This document shows, piece by piece, positions 1 to 12,133 of a stretch of 64,000 bases of DNA. This DNA comes from Gnetum montanum. Its lineage: Eukaryota > Streptophyta > Gnetopsida > Gnetales > Gnetaceae. The DNA is taken from the NCBI GenBank assembly GCA_015680685.1, contig MNCI01001003.1, positions 103,693 to 167,692 of the forward strand, in the 5' to 3' direction. The notes beneath the pieces are model-generated. The model was not told the origin of the DNA. It ran no database searches and saw only the letters and a program-made list of their open reading frames with translations. Each line of letters begins with the position of its first letter. The first letter of the stretch is position 1. Position numbers and translations under genes: made by a program.

Positions 1-658
1 TGGGTGGGTGTTCCAAGATGAAAGCTTAAAAACGTTTGTTTTGTTAGTCTAAATAGCCTAGAAATAACCTTGATTGATGCCCAAACTAGTCCATGACCCT
101 TGTAGCCTCAAGACATGGCCCACTAAGGCCTAAATTGGCAAAACCTAACCCTTTTTGACCTATATTAACTAGGTTTCATCATATGTAGTTTGTTTTTCTT
201 AATTTGGCCTTATTACATGATGTTTTGACTTGTTTTGATGTTGTGTGGAATTGCTGACCTCCTTCACCTAGTATGACCTTTACATAGATTTATATTTTCT
301 TTATTTGACTTATTATAGCCCTATTTGCCTCTATTTAGCCTTTGATTGGTATCAAATAGTGGGGCTTGACCTTCCCTAACCACCATTTTGCACCATGTGG
401 CCATGGCCTACTAAGGCCTAAAAATGACAAAACAATGATCCTTGTTGACCATTTGTAGCCTTATTTCTCACACTTTCCATTATTTTACCTTTATTTAGCC
501 CTTATTACACTTTTTTTGCTTACTTTTACTCTATCTATAACCTTGGATAACCTTGTTTGCTTTAGAATAACATGTACTTGCATAATTTTATAGCCTTTTA
601 GTGTTATTTATTTATCTTTACCAAGGTGCCACTTAATATACTTTTGGTTGACATGCAG
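1..658 (+). other. AT-rich spacer upstream of J1 RT, intron-like
   Basis: No gene is visible. The stretch is AT- and pyrimidine-rich, with many repeats of short phrases such as TTTAGCC and TTGACC. A motif close to ACTAAGGCCTAAA occurs twice (about 120-145 and 405-435). It ends in TGACATGCAG immediately before the pol remnant. The same arrangement, a pyrimidine/AT tract then TTGCAG, precedes RT in element F. I infer that this is the 3' part of an intron between protease and RT, as known for Ogre-type Tat elements. The upstream gag and protease of J1 lie outside the window or are deleted. Confidence 0.45.
640..658 (+). promoter_or_regulatory. candidate splice acceptor before J1 RT
   Basis: The sequence TTTTGGTTGACATGCAG ends at 658 and is followed by GAT. 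In element F the corresponding place reads TTGACAATTTTGCAG followed by GAT at 62625. Shared position relative to the pol leader and the shared CAG/GAT junction in two diverged copies support a functional 3' splice site. Confidence 0.45.
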
Positions 659-758
659 GATTAAAGTATGAGTACCTAGAAGCAAATCAGTTTACCTTTA
701 TGCCTACATGTGCCCCATGGTGATGTAGAATAGTTTATCCACCCTAATTGCCTAGATC

Positions 759-3700
759 TTGAACGAGAGTCCTGTTGACCACATAGCCTTAATAGAGAAA
801 CCTCTAGAATGGTCTAAAAACCTAGTCAAAACCCTTAACTTAGAGATGGGTGACATAACTAAAGATTTTGTAGTTGAGGTTCCTATCACAACACACAGTG
901 ATGAGGAGAAAATATTTAAGCTAAGTTTCTCACTGGAACCTCAATAGGCTCAAGATATCACCAAGGTTCTACAAGAAAACAGTAAGACCTTTTCCTCATC
1001 ATATAAAGATATGCTAGGTCTAGACCCACACCTAGTACAATCCAACATCATACTTTATCCTAGCATTAGACCAGTTAAGTAGAAAGTATGCAAGATTAGT
1101 CTTGATTTGGCCTTGGCAGTTTGTGATGAGATCTCAAAGCTTTGCCAAGTTGGTTTCATTAGTGTTGTTGACTATGTAGAATGGGTGTCCAACATAGTGG
1201 TAGTTCTAAAAAAGAATGGAAGTATCCATATTTGCATCAATTTTCAAGAATTAAATAAAGAAACTATCAAGGATGACTTTCCTCTACCTAGTATTGATCA
1301 ACTTATTGACACTATGGCTGGACATGCCTTGTTGTACTTCATGGATGGATTCTTAGGATATAACCAAATTATGATCAATCGAAAGCACCAACTTAGCATG
1401 ACCCTCATGACTCCTTGGGGTACCTTGTGCTATACTATGATGCCATTTGGCCTTAATAATGCTAGAGCAACCTATCAACAAGTCATGACCTATATCTTTA
1501 GTGATTACATGCTAGGTTTGCTCAACAATTATGTAGACAACATAGCACTTAATTTCAAAGTGACCAATGATCATGCTAATGACCTAGATCTTGTGCTTAA
1601 ATGATGCCTTAAGTATGAGCTTAGGCTCAACCCTAAGAAGTGTGTTTTTGATGTCAAGACTAGTAAGATGCTTGGCTTTATAGTATTTGAAGTAGGGACA
1701 TGTGTCAATCCTTCTAAGGTTAAGTCCATATCCAAATTGGTAGCATCTTTCAATGTTAAGAAGCTTTAGGGACTACAAGGAAGATTACAGTTTATTCACA
1801 AGTTTATCACTAGGCTCATGCATAAGTGGATAACTCAATGTCAAGAGGCATTTGAAAAACTTTATCAAGAGTTGGCACAACTACTGATAGTCTATCCTTT
1901 GCAAGAGGGTAAATAGTTTTACATCTACCTTGCTATCTTGGACATGTTCATTGCCTCTCTACTCTGTCAAAAACATAATGATGGGGCAAAGATGCTAGTG
2001 TACTACCTTAGCCATGCATTAGTTGCCCATGAGACTTGATACACTGAAGTGGAGAAATATTGTCTAGTGTTAGTCTTCTCATTGAAGAAGTCGAGACACT
2101 ACCTCTTTAGAAGCTAGGTCAACATCATTTGGAAAGATAACGTGCTCAGAGTCATAATGACAAAGATCTATGAAAGTAGTTGTATAGGCTAATGGAAAGC
2201 CATAACCATGGAATTTGACCTTCATTACATCTCATAATCCTCAATGAAAGGTCAAGTTATAACTGTACAACTCATAGTTTCACCTATTGATGACCAAGTA
2301 GCCATAGATCCTAAGTTTGTTGAGGAACATGTTAATGTTATTAGCCAAGTGCCTATGGGTTATGAGGTAGTCATGCACTTTTACTAAGCTTCAACTACCC
2401 ATGGGACTAGTGTTGTTATCATCATAACATTTCCATCTAGTAAAATCTGACCCTTTGCCTATTGTTTTAAGTTTCCATGTACAAAACATATAGTGGAGTA
2501 TGAGGGTTTAATTAGAGGGATGATGGTAGCTCATGACCTAGGAATTAGATGATTAACAATTAAAGGTGATTCAAAACTTGTGGTTAAGTAAGTAACTAAG
2601 GTCTATGCATGTAAAGCCAAACATTTACAACCTTACTATGACCTAGGGAAGCAATTCTTACAACAATTCATAGACATTGATATCTAATACATATCCCAAA
2701 ATGAGAATGCCATAGCCGATGCAACTTTGATGCTAGCCCTTAGTGTAATGGTAGATGTGTTTAGTAAGTTGTCTACCTTGATTGTAGACTGTGCTATCCT
2801 CAAAATGTAGAACGCTAAAGATACCTTTGTGGCTATAGTTCATATTGCTCCTGCTAGGAAGTGGTATGACGATATCAAATTTTACCTTATGCGTGATGAA
2901 TCTTGATAAGGCCTGACTACTACTCAAAATGATGTTGTATGTAAATGATCAAAGTAGTATGTCATAGTAGGAGATATTATGTTGAAGGTCCTACGATGGC
3001 ATATGGTTAAAGTTCTTAGGTAAAACTAAATCTCGGATAGTCCTAGAGAAAGTTCATGACTATGTTTGTGAAGGACATATAGGAGCTAGAGCTATGACTG
3101 CTAAGATTAGATGGTTAGGCTATTACTAGCCTTATCTAGAAAGTGACTACTTGTAGAAGGTTAAGCATTGTGACATGTGCCAACGATATAACAACCAGAT
3201 ACATGTACTACCAACTAAGTTGGACACAAATTAGATCACTTGGCCATTTTAATGATGGGGGTTTGACATCATTGGACCTATAATTCCTAAGTATTTATGG
3301 AACATAGCTTCATGATCACTACAATTGAATACTTTGCTAAGTGGGTTGAATCTATTTCCCTAAGGAAGACTACATTTGAGCAAGTTTGTGTATTTATCCT
3401 GGATAACATTGTAGCTCGTTTTGACATACCTATGACCATAGCTACAAATCATGGATCATAATTTAGTGATCAATAAACAAAATATTTCTATCAGAACCTA
3501 GGCATTAATCATTCTTTCTCATCACCTTATTAGCCTTAAGCCAATGGACAGGTAGAGGCAAGCAACAAGGCCATCATCAACTTGCTCAAGAAGATGCTTA
3601 ATAAAAACAAGCACAAATGGCATGAGTGGCTTGTCCATGCACTTTGGACCTATTGTATGACTTACTATACGGTAATTGGTGTAACACCTTATAGCTTAGT

Positions 3701-4110
3701 TTATGGTTCTAAAGCTGTTTTACCTCTTGAATTGCATGTACCATCATTTTGGGTGGCCTTAATTAACTTCATGAATGATGAACAAAGCAAGGAATTATGG
3801 ACAATAGACCTTGACTTAGTCGAGGAACAACGTATGCAAGTACTAACTCATGTTGAGCACTATCAAGAGAGGTAGAAATGATAGCACCATCATAACTTGA
3901 TCAAATGTAACATCAAGGAAGGTGACCTAGTTCTCAAAGCCATTTGTGAGCATGTAGATAAATTGTTGGCCAACTGGGAAGGACCCTTCCTTGTCACTAG
4001 AGCCTATGGTAATTGAGCATTTAGGATAGATGACATGAATGGGAATAAGTTGGCCAATCTACTCAATCATTTCTATCTAAAATCATATTACACATAGTTG
4101 AAAAACATGA
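759..4110 (+). pseudogene. pol: degenerate Tat-lineage gypsy pol (J1): RT, RNase H, second RNase H, integrase
   Basis: This is the polyprotein that copies element RNA and inserts the DNA. The leader (759-1100) and RT (1107-1850) align with element F. RT motifs include FPLPSIDQLIDT, FMDGFLGYNQ and MPFGLNNARATYQ. The catalytic YVDD box is YVDN at about 1529-1542, so the enzyme is dead. RNase H follows (about 1850-2260). A second, archaeal-like RNase H is at about 2370-2750 (VEYEGLIRGM, GDSKLVVK). Two RNases H in tandem mark the Tat lineage. Integrase occupies about 3045-4090, with its zinc-binding part near 3045-3200 and the core ending in ANGQVEASNK; TDN is changed to TNH. Stops and frameshifts occur throughout, so this is an old relic. 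Confidence 0.9.
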
Positions 4111-4809
4111 ATAAGTGAGCCTGCTTTACTATGGCCTATCGAGATCTTAAACTGTTAACATGGCTTGCCAGGGTCTAAAATTGGTGCAACCACAACCTAC
4201 TGAGGTCTTAAACTAACATCACAACCTTAACTTAGTAACATTAGTGACATGGGTAGCTTGGTTTTATCATTCTATTTGGCCTATAAGCATTGTAATGTTA
4301 TAATATGATTTGTTTACTTGGTTTTCTTGTCCTCTTAGAGTTGTATTTGTAGGATGAAGACTGGGACCATCGCAAGAATGTAACTCATCACGATGGCAAG
4401 CCACTATGTCACCTCGATGTGCATGATTTGGTGAGTTTGTCTTACTATGTCAAGAGTGCTTGTACCATTTCCCTCCATCTAGCATCACTACTTAAGCCCA
4501 ACCTTGTAGCCTTATTATGACCTTCCATACCTTGGAAAATAATGTTGACCAATGTTTTCCACTCATGCATTATAGCCATAGGATATATCTTCATCATGCT
4601 CCATCCTCAAGTCTACTTTAATGTAACACAACTTATTTAGTTGGAAAATCATTAAGTCCATCAAGCATAAGACACCTCTCTTCGATGGGAAAACTAAGTC
4701 CGTTGAGTGTAACACAACTTACTCAATGGGAAAACTATGTCAAATCAGCCTTGGTAAAGAAACCCAATGAAGGTTTCAAAAAAAGAAAAAAACACAAGGA
4801 AAAGTAAAT
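4111..4809 (+). other. J1 spacer between integrase and LTR, with purine tract
   Basis: No reading frame continues after integrase. Phrases like GGTCTAAAATTGG and GAGGTCTTAAAC recur (4125-4230) and resemble the 27-bp repeat of element F. A purine-rich tract (about 4779-4806) lies just before a TG dinucleotide at 4810. It is the best candidate for the polypurine tract that primes plus-strand synthesis. The same order is seen in J2. Confidence 0.45.
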
Positions 4810-6603
4810 TGCCAAGGGGCCAAATGGCCAATGAAGCCTCAAAGGCCAACTTCCAAAGAAATCTTGGAGCAAAGTTATTAGATACTTAAATGCATGCAAA
4901 GTGATTAGATTCTAAAATGCATTTGCCAAGTGAGAAACACTTCAAAACAATTAGCATCATGCTATAGCCATGATGACAACAAATGAAATGTAGTGTTAGC
5001 CTTCATAACCATCTTCCTAATTACCATTTTCTCATCATAGCCTTATCCCATCATCATAAGTGCTCTTTGGCATGGTTTGACACAACTGGATCAAGTGTGG
5101 AGAGGGAATGTTGGTGGTGGACCTAAAGTGGTGTTTTGTATTCTTTGTTGGTGCCTCTTGGGTTAATCCTCTAGACACCAATAAAAAGGAACTAATGAAA
5201 CACCACCAAATTTGAATGTTGTAACCTTTGTAACCCCTTCCCATGAAACCAAAAGTAAAACTTCATTGTAAATGTAAAGATCATAACCCATGAGAGGTAG
5301 TCTTACATATTTCATACTTTTGGGGTTGAAATATGCCTTATAAGTGGCTAAAGTCTCATTTCCCAAGTGAAAAGAGTCATCTAGTATTTATATTTGGGCT
5401 TGGGGAGGTGTCCAAAATGCCTTTTGGAATGCCAAAAATGGTATTTTGATGGGTTTTATGGGGGGCATACACTTTCTACACTAGAAAATCACTATAGGGG
5501 GTAAACCAGTGTGGAGGCATCAAAGCCAGTGTGGAGGAGTGCTGAGGGATTAATCTTACCTACCTTCTAGGGTAAAAATGGGGGGTAACTTAGCTTGGAG
5601 GGATTTGACACCTCCTCCCTAGTGTAGAAGCAACATGGCCAAGATTTTAACATCAACTCTAGCAAGGACCCTGCAAAGTCAATGTGGAAGGGGCAGAACC
5701 AGCATGGAAGGAGTGAAGCTAGTGTGAAAGGAGCACCCCCATTACTATTTTTGGTAAAAAAAATGTCTAGGGGATATGACACTTTTCATATATGGTAACT
5801 CCCTCAGATTCTAGGCACCTACCCTCTTGAACATGTTAGTAATTTGGTAGCCAATTTGCAACCCAATTTGTTAGCCATTTTATGGCCCAAAAACCTATAA
5901 AAGCTAAACCCCAACATCATTTTAAGATTCCACACCCTTGACATTTGCAAACTTTGAGAATTTAACATTTTTGGCTTCAAAAGCTCTTCCTAGTAAAAAC
6001 ACAGCTTGTTGAGGCCTAATAGCATGGAACCATTGTAGCCTTGCCATCTCTGTTATCCCCCTTGGGATTTGTGAGCCTAGAGTATCAACGTTACTCTTTG
6101 GATTCCCCAAATTTGAGCATGGAGCATTTTGATAGCCTCTATCCTTTACATTTCTTAACCCTATTAACCAATGTTGCAAATTTGGAGTGGTGGCAAAGAA
6201 GGTTCAATAGCATTGGGAGTGACGGAGATACCAAATCATGGAGTTAATCATGCCTTCAATGGGATCTGAATCCCCATCCATGTGAACCCTTCTTGCTCTC
6301 GTATTAGGCACAAATTTTGTACACATCTTTAAACTCATTCTTTATTCATTTAGTAAAGTTTATGGATTCAACTTATGTACAAGTTTAGATTTAGCAGCTA
6401 TATTTTTAGTGCTTTATTCTATAGATTTGCATTTCTTTACTTTGTTACCCTTGTTTTGCATCATCCCTAAGTCCTTGGGTTTTCTATTGAACTATCTAGG
6501 GCACCTTGAATCCCATTTTTAGAGGCTTTGGGGATTTAGGGTTGAGGTTATTATGCTAGATCTTTTGATTTTCTAGCAATCAATTTTTTGAGTTGCAACA
6601 GTG
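4810..6603 (+). repeat. putative 3' LTR of J1
   Basis: It begins TGCCAAGGGGCCAAATGG after the purine tract. J2 has TGCTAAGAAAGCC in the same place, and both copies share a block around 5035-5200 / 9640-9790 containing TCTTGGGT.AATCCTCTA. A TATA box lies at 5896. The right end is placed at ...GTTGCAACA, where J2 pol sequence starts abruptly. That end is inferred, not proven by a second LTR copy. Confidence 0.45.
5896..5903 (+). promoter_or_regulatory. TATA box in J1 LTR
   Basis: The sequence CCTATAAAAGC sits about 1.1 kb into the putative LTR and fits a retrotransposon U3 promoter. No second copy is available to confirm it. Confidence 0.45.
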
Positions 6604-6604
6604 T

Positions 6605-9010
6605 TGTTGACATTAAAACTATATCTTTAGCATAAAAATTTGTAAGATTCTTGGTTTCATAGTATCTGAGGTAGAGATATGTGTGGATCCTGATAATGTT
6701 AAGGGCATAAACAATTTGTCATCACCTAGCAACCTTAAGAAATTATGAGGTTTACAAGGTAGATTATAATTTATTTGTAGTTTCATTTTGAGGCTTGTAG
6801 ATAATATACAAATCATGCAACACTTGCTAAAAAAGGGAGTTTATTATGGGTGGATTGACTAATGGCAGGAAGCCTTTAACAACATTAAGCAAGAGTTGGT
6901 TCAACTACCTACAATGTATTCATCTTAGAAGGATAAGCATTTTACATCTACCTTTTAATCTCTAACACATTCATAGCCTCTCTACTTTATCAAAAATAGA
7001 ATGATGGAGTAGAGCTACATATTTACTATTTAAGCCATGCATTGATAGCATATGAGAGCCAATACATTCAGGTCGAGAAGAACAATGTGGCCCTAGTTTT
7101 CTCTCTAAAGCCGTGGAGAAACTACTTGTATAGGAGCCAAGTCAACATCATTTGCAAGGATAATGTGGTAAGAACCATAATGACCAACATCTATGAGAGT
7201 AGCCAGATAGCTTGGTGGAAGGTCATAACTACTGAGTTTAACCTTCATTACATCTTCTAAGACTCAATGAATGGATAAGATATGGTTGCATAACTCATTA
7301 TTTCCTTGGTTGAAGATAATGTAACCATAGATTTAGAATTCCTTGATGAGCATGTGAACATTGTTAATGAAGTACCTTAAGGATATGAGGTCATCATGCA
7401 CTTTGACAGAGCTTCAATTGCACATGGAGCAAGTGCTGCTACCATCATAACATCACCCTTTGATGAGATCTAATCTTTTTCTTATCATTTCAAATTTCCA
7501 TGTACTAACAATGTAGTAGAATATGAAGGGTTAATAAGAGGAATGATTATAGCTCGTAATCAAGGAATTACATGTTTAATTATAAAAGGTGATTCCAAAA
7601 TAGTAGTTAATTAAGTAACTAAGGGTTGTGCTTGCAAGTCTAAAAATTTACAATTTTACTATGACCTAGCCAAAAAACTCATGCTACAATTTAAAAATTT
7701 TGGTATCCAATACATTTCTTGAGCCAAGAATATCTTATCTAATGCCATTGCCATCTTGCCCCTATGTGTGATGCTTGATGTGTTTAGCAAGTTTCCTTCC
7801 TTGATGGTAAACTATGTTCTTTTCATCACATAGAATGATGAAGACATCTTTGTAGACACCATTGACAATGTTCCTCAACAAGAGTGGTATGATGACATCA
7901 AGTTTTACCTAACACATGGTGAACCTTCGTAAAACCTAACTATCCCTCAAAAGGATGCCATATGTAAAAGATCAAAATAATACATCATTGTAGCTGATAA
8001 CACATTATGTCAAAGGTGCTACAATGGTGTATTATTAGTATGCATAAGTAGGGTAGAAGCCCATATAGTCCTTGAACAAGGACATGAGGATATGTATGAA
8101 GGACATATAGGATCTATAGCCATGATTGCAAAGATTAGGCACTTAGGATACTACTAGCCCTATATGGAAAGCAACTACTTGTAGAAGGTCAAAACTTGTG
8201 ACATTTTTCAATAGTACAACAACCTAATACAGGTACCACCAACTAAGTTACATATTACTAAGATCACATGACGATTCCAATGATGGAAAATTGATATAAT
8301 CGGACATATAACTCCTAAATCCTCTACAGGGCATAGCTTCATCATCACTATAATCAAGTATTTTACAAAGTGGGTTAAAGCTATTTCTCTAAAATAAATA
8401 ACAATACAACAAATTTGTAAATTTATTTTAGATAACATCGTATCTCATTTTGGCCTACCTTTAACAATCATCATAGAAAATAGACCATAATTTAGCAACC
8501 ATGGGATGGAAACATTTTGTCAACAATTAAATATTAAACATTCATTTTCATCACCATACTATCCACAAGACAATGACCAAGTTGAAGCCAACAACAAGGT
8601 CATCATAAATCTCTTTAAGAAAATACTAAGTAATGGTAAATGCAAGTGGCATGCAAAACTCTTGTATGAACTTTGGGCTTATAGGACAATCTTTAGAACT
8701 GCAACTGGTGCCATCCCATATAGCCTAGTTTATGAATTACAAGTTGTTTTGCCTCTTGAATTGTATATTCTATCATTAAGGGTAGATTTTTCTAACATCA
8801 TCATTGATGAGTAGAATAAGAAACTACATAACATTAACCTCAATTTGGTGTAGGAACAATGGATACAAACATTAGCCAACTTCAAATGATATCAATAGAA
8901 GTAGACACAACAACATCATGGCAATCTAAACAACTGGAAAGTTAAGGAAGGAGACCTTATCCTCAAAGCCATTTGTGAACATGAAAACAAATTCTAAACC
9001 AATTTTAAAG
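6605..9010 (+). pseudogene. pol: degenerate Tat-lineage gypsy pol (J2), starts within RT
   Basis: This is a second copy of the J1 pol family, lacking everything upstream of the RT C-terminal third. It starts near the motif KILGFIVSEVEICVDP and then passes through RNase H (about 6900-7260). The second RNase H is at about 7390-7770 (FKFPCTNNVVEYEG, GDSKIVVN). Integrase (about 8050-8990) keeps the first catalytic Asp in WKIDIIGH. TDN is changed to IEN. The C-terminal core is open at 8506-8814 and includes SPYYPQDNDQVEANNK. Many stops are present. The abrupt start next to the J1 LTR implies deletion or recombination. Confidence 0.88.
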
Positions 9011-9356
9011 GACCTCTCTTATTTAGTTAGCTTGTTCGATTGTTCCAATATTGCTCACCTCACATAATCTCCATTATCCCTCTTAAGTCATAATCTTGTA
9101 ACCAAATTGTAGCCTTCCTTACCTTGTTAACAATGAGAATCCATGTTCGATAATCATGCATCATGACCATGTAACATCTCCTTCTACATGATTCATTGTT
9201 CAAGTTCTTGAATGTAACACATCTCATTCAGCTAGAAAATGAAGCAAAATTTAGCCTTGATAATGAAACCCATTGAAGGTTTTGCCCTTAGAAAAAGGAG
9301 AAGGTGTGTGTGTGGGGGGGGGAGAGGTATGGGGGATGGTGGGAAGGGGGAGAAAA
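9011..9356 (+). other. J2 post-integrase spacer with purine/GT tract
   Basis: There is no gene. The stretch corresponds to the J1 spacer; both contain AATGAAACCCA.TGAAGGTTT. It ends in a long purine- and GT-rich run (about 9293-9356), probably an expanded polypurine tract, directly before TG at 9357. Confidence 0.5.
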
Positions 9357-10750
9357 TGCTAAGAAAGCCAAGAGGCTAATGTAGCCTAAGGTGAAACAAA
9401 AGGAAAGAGCCAAATGGTCAAAGAAGCTTGAGAATAGAGTGTTGGTTCTTATGAACACCATCAAGTAATGAGAAGTTTAATCAAGAAGATTTTTTTTTAA
9501 ATTAGCAAGCATGTCACCATCATGTCATAGCCATGAAATCAAAATTTAGAATTCTTTGTTAGCCCATGTGATCATACTACAATAGCCAATATAGCAATCA
9601 TCTCACACCAAACTCTTAACATCCCATTATGATGTTAATTCATCATCGTTAGCACTCCTTAGCATTATTGGACAATTATAGAATCAAATGTGAAGAGGAA
9701 GCATTGGTGATGAGCATGCTGTAGTGTTTCTCATTCTTTATTGATGTCTCTTGGGTCAATCCTCTAAACATCAACAAAGAGGAATCAATGAAATACCTCA
9801 CAGAAAATTCATGTTATGCATAAGAAGCCTTGAAGCCAAGATTTACATTATAATTTGATGGGAATTTAAAGAAAAATATAATTTCCTTGTTTTGATAAAG
9901 TTTTGCATTATTTTTTGTGTGAAGGAGGGAGATTTATAGGCCACATGTGTGTGAGGATCAAAATGATTGAAAAATATGGCTTTTTTCTCCATATGCTATA
10001 CCACCTTATCCCACATGTTGTTCCAACATGTGGGGTAGCATCCAAAGCTAATATTGCTCACATGTTGGAATTTGGGCCATGAAAATAGCTAAAAACACAT
10101 TTCAAATTTGCCATCAAAAAGCTCACATGTTGGTGGCCCATAAGCTGCAATTTTGGATGATGAAAAGTGCCATATACATTGGTGTTTTAGGACACAAAAT
10201 TCAAAAATGTTGGTAGTTTATACATTGTAGTTTTAGGCCATGAAAATGGTTCAAATATGATATCTAAATGTTAGAAATTTTCTAGAATAAAATTAGTAAA
10301 GAATCAACAAAATGATGGCCTACTTAAGTAAGAATCAATGGGGTTTTCAGGACTTTTGGATCATTTTACATTCAGCCAAACTTGAGACTTTTAGAATAGA
10401 GCAAGATATAAGAGTTCATAGCCTTTCCCTCTAGTGAAAATCATCATGACTAGAGAGAACCTCTTGTAGATGAGGTTTAAGAGTAGATCAGTTGAACCAG
10501 ATAAGTGCAGATCTAGTTGTAGAACATACCTTACCTTCTGCATCAAACTCTAATGATATTTTTATACTCTTGAGCTTTTAAAGCCCATGACCTGTACTCT
10601 CTACAAATTTTTATAACTTTTAGTACAAAGTTTGCTATCCTTTTTATTTATTCATATTGTTTTTCCATCTCTTTGTTCTCAAATTTGTGCTTGGATCATT
10701 GTTTCATATGTTTTTGCTTATATATGTTTAAAAAGGGTATCTTCTATATT
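9357..10750 (+). repeat. putative 3' LTR of J2
   Basis: It begins TGCTAAGAAAGCC after the purine tract and matches the J1 LTR in patches (for example around 9640-9790). It contains the heptamer CACATGTTGG or its complement several times between 10010 and 10140. The right end is not visible, and 10750 is only a rough limit. Confidence 0.35.
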
Positions 10751-11277
10751 ATATGGATTATTTTAGACATAAGGCATATCTCATGGTGGTGGTTCATAAC
10801 TCTTCTTGAATCATGACTCCCTAATTTATCATTTGATTGTAGTTTGCCCTTCATTCTTATTGGTCCTTAGGTCATGGTTTATTCTAATAATAAATGTTAC
10901 ATCTAATTCTTGGATGTTTTGGAAAACATCAAATATACATTGCATTTGAGATTATGTGTAAAGAAAAAAAATAAGGAAAATGAAGATAGAAAAAGAAAAG
11001 AATGAATTCTTAATGTAAAATAATGTATTTGGGCCATGCACTAAGTGCTCTTTGTGGTTATCTTTCTTTGACATCTATTCCTTAGAGGTTATTTAGCACT
11101 ACCATCATAGTTAAATTTGTAAATTACTAGAAGGAATGGCTAGTCATTTTCTTTTCCTACTTCATCTAGCACCTATTACTCATCTTTACTAGCTTCACAA
11201 CTCCATGCTGATACGACTTCTAATGTCTGGGTATAAATATCATAGGTCAACCCCCAAAGGTTACCTCGAGAGACATG
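10751..11277. other. unassigned AT-rich sequence left of element A
   Basis: I see no coding frame or repeat boundary here. The last 90 bases are the left flank of the element A insertion and may belong to the Ty1/copia relic that resumes at 26793, but I could not align them to a copia domain with confidence. Confidence 0.3.
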
Positions 11278-11282
11278 CCCAT

Positions 11283-12133
11283 AGATGAGCAGTGAGGTAC
11301 CCCTACACCCAACCATATATATCACAAGCATTTACATGCAATCTGGTTCAAATCCGTTGACCTTAAGTTCCTATGTACACTAGTTTAAGGAAGTGAAATC
11401 TAATCGAGATGATCATTGTCTTCTTAGTTTCACTTGTGAGGTACAAGTGTATGGTTAAGTTCAACTAAGGTATATGATTTTTATCATTTTATATTTTATA
11501 AGTTTAAGCACCTAGAATAAGAATGAAAGGTAGAGGAATTTATTATCTAATTAATCTACTTCCTAGCTAGCCTAACACAAGTACCTATTCCCACTCTTTG
11601 GACACATCTTGAATGCATATAGCATTGTTGGGTTACCATATGTTAAGCGTTTCTAGGTTACCAAGTGCTATAGGTATGCTCAAAGTGGTCATGCTTGTGT
11701 TCATTAACAATTGGAAATTAATTGCATAATTTAAGTGCATTAAGGTAAAGTGCACGAAGATGAAATGCATTAAAGAAAACATTAATATATTCTTAGTGCT
11801 ACAAGGATTATTAAAAGGGCTTATCTTTATTTCCATCACATTGCTATGTTTAGGTACATTAGTGCTTAAATAAAGATTTATACACACTCAGAATCTTGCT
11901 ATGGGAACTCAGAAATATTCTAACTTTGGAATGGGTAAACTGTAAGGACTTCATTACTCTATGCAATAACTAATATGGAAATTGTGTGTCCAAGTGCTAT
12001 ATTTATAGGCCAACATAGATGCCACGATATTGGATATTCGACATCATATCTTGGGGTTTAATATAGGGTATCCAATATTGAGGCTCTAATATCACATATT
12101 TGATATCAGAGCATGTCTAAACATGATTCATCA
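11283..12133 (-). repeat. 3' LTR of element A
   Basis: The family LTR, read on the plus strand, runs from (T)GATGAG..GAGGTACCCCTACACCCAACCATA to GATTCATCA, with TGATGA/TCATCA inverted ends. The first base is mutated to A in this copy. The minus-strand TATA box corresponds to ATTTATA at 12001-12007. Short ATATC/GATAT repeats fill U3 (about 12015-12110). Confidence 0.88.

Noticed and set aside
11200-11277. Copia protease fragment left of element A
   Set aside because: A weak match was seen in one frame, but it was too short and degraded to support.
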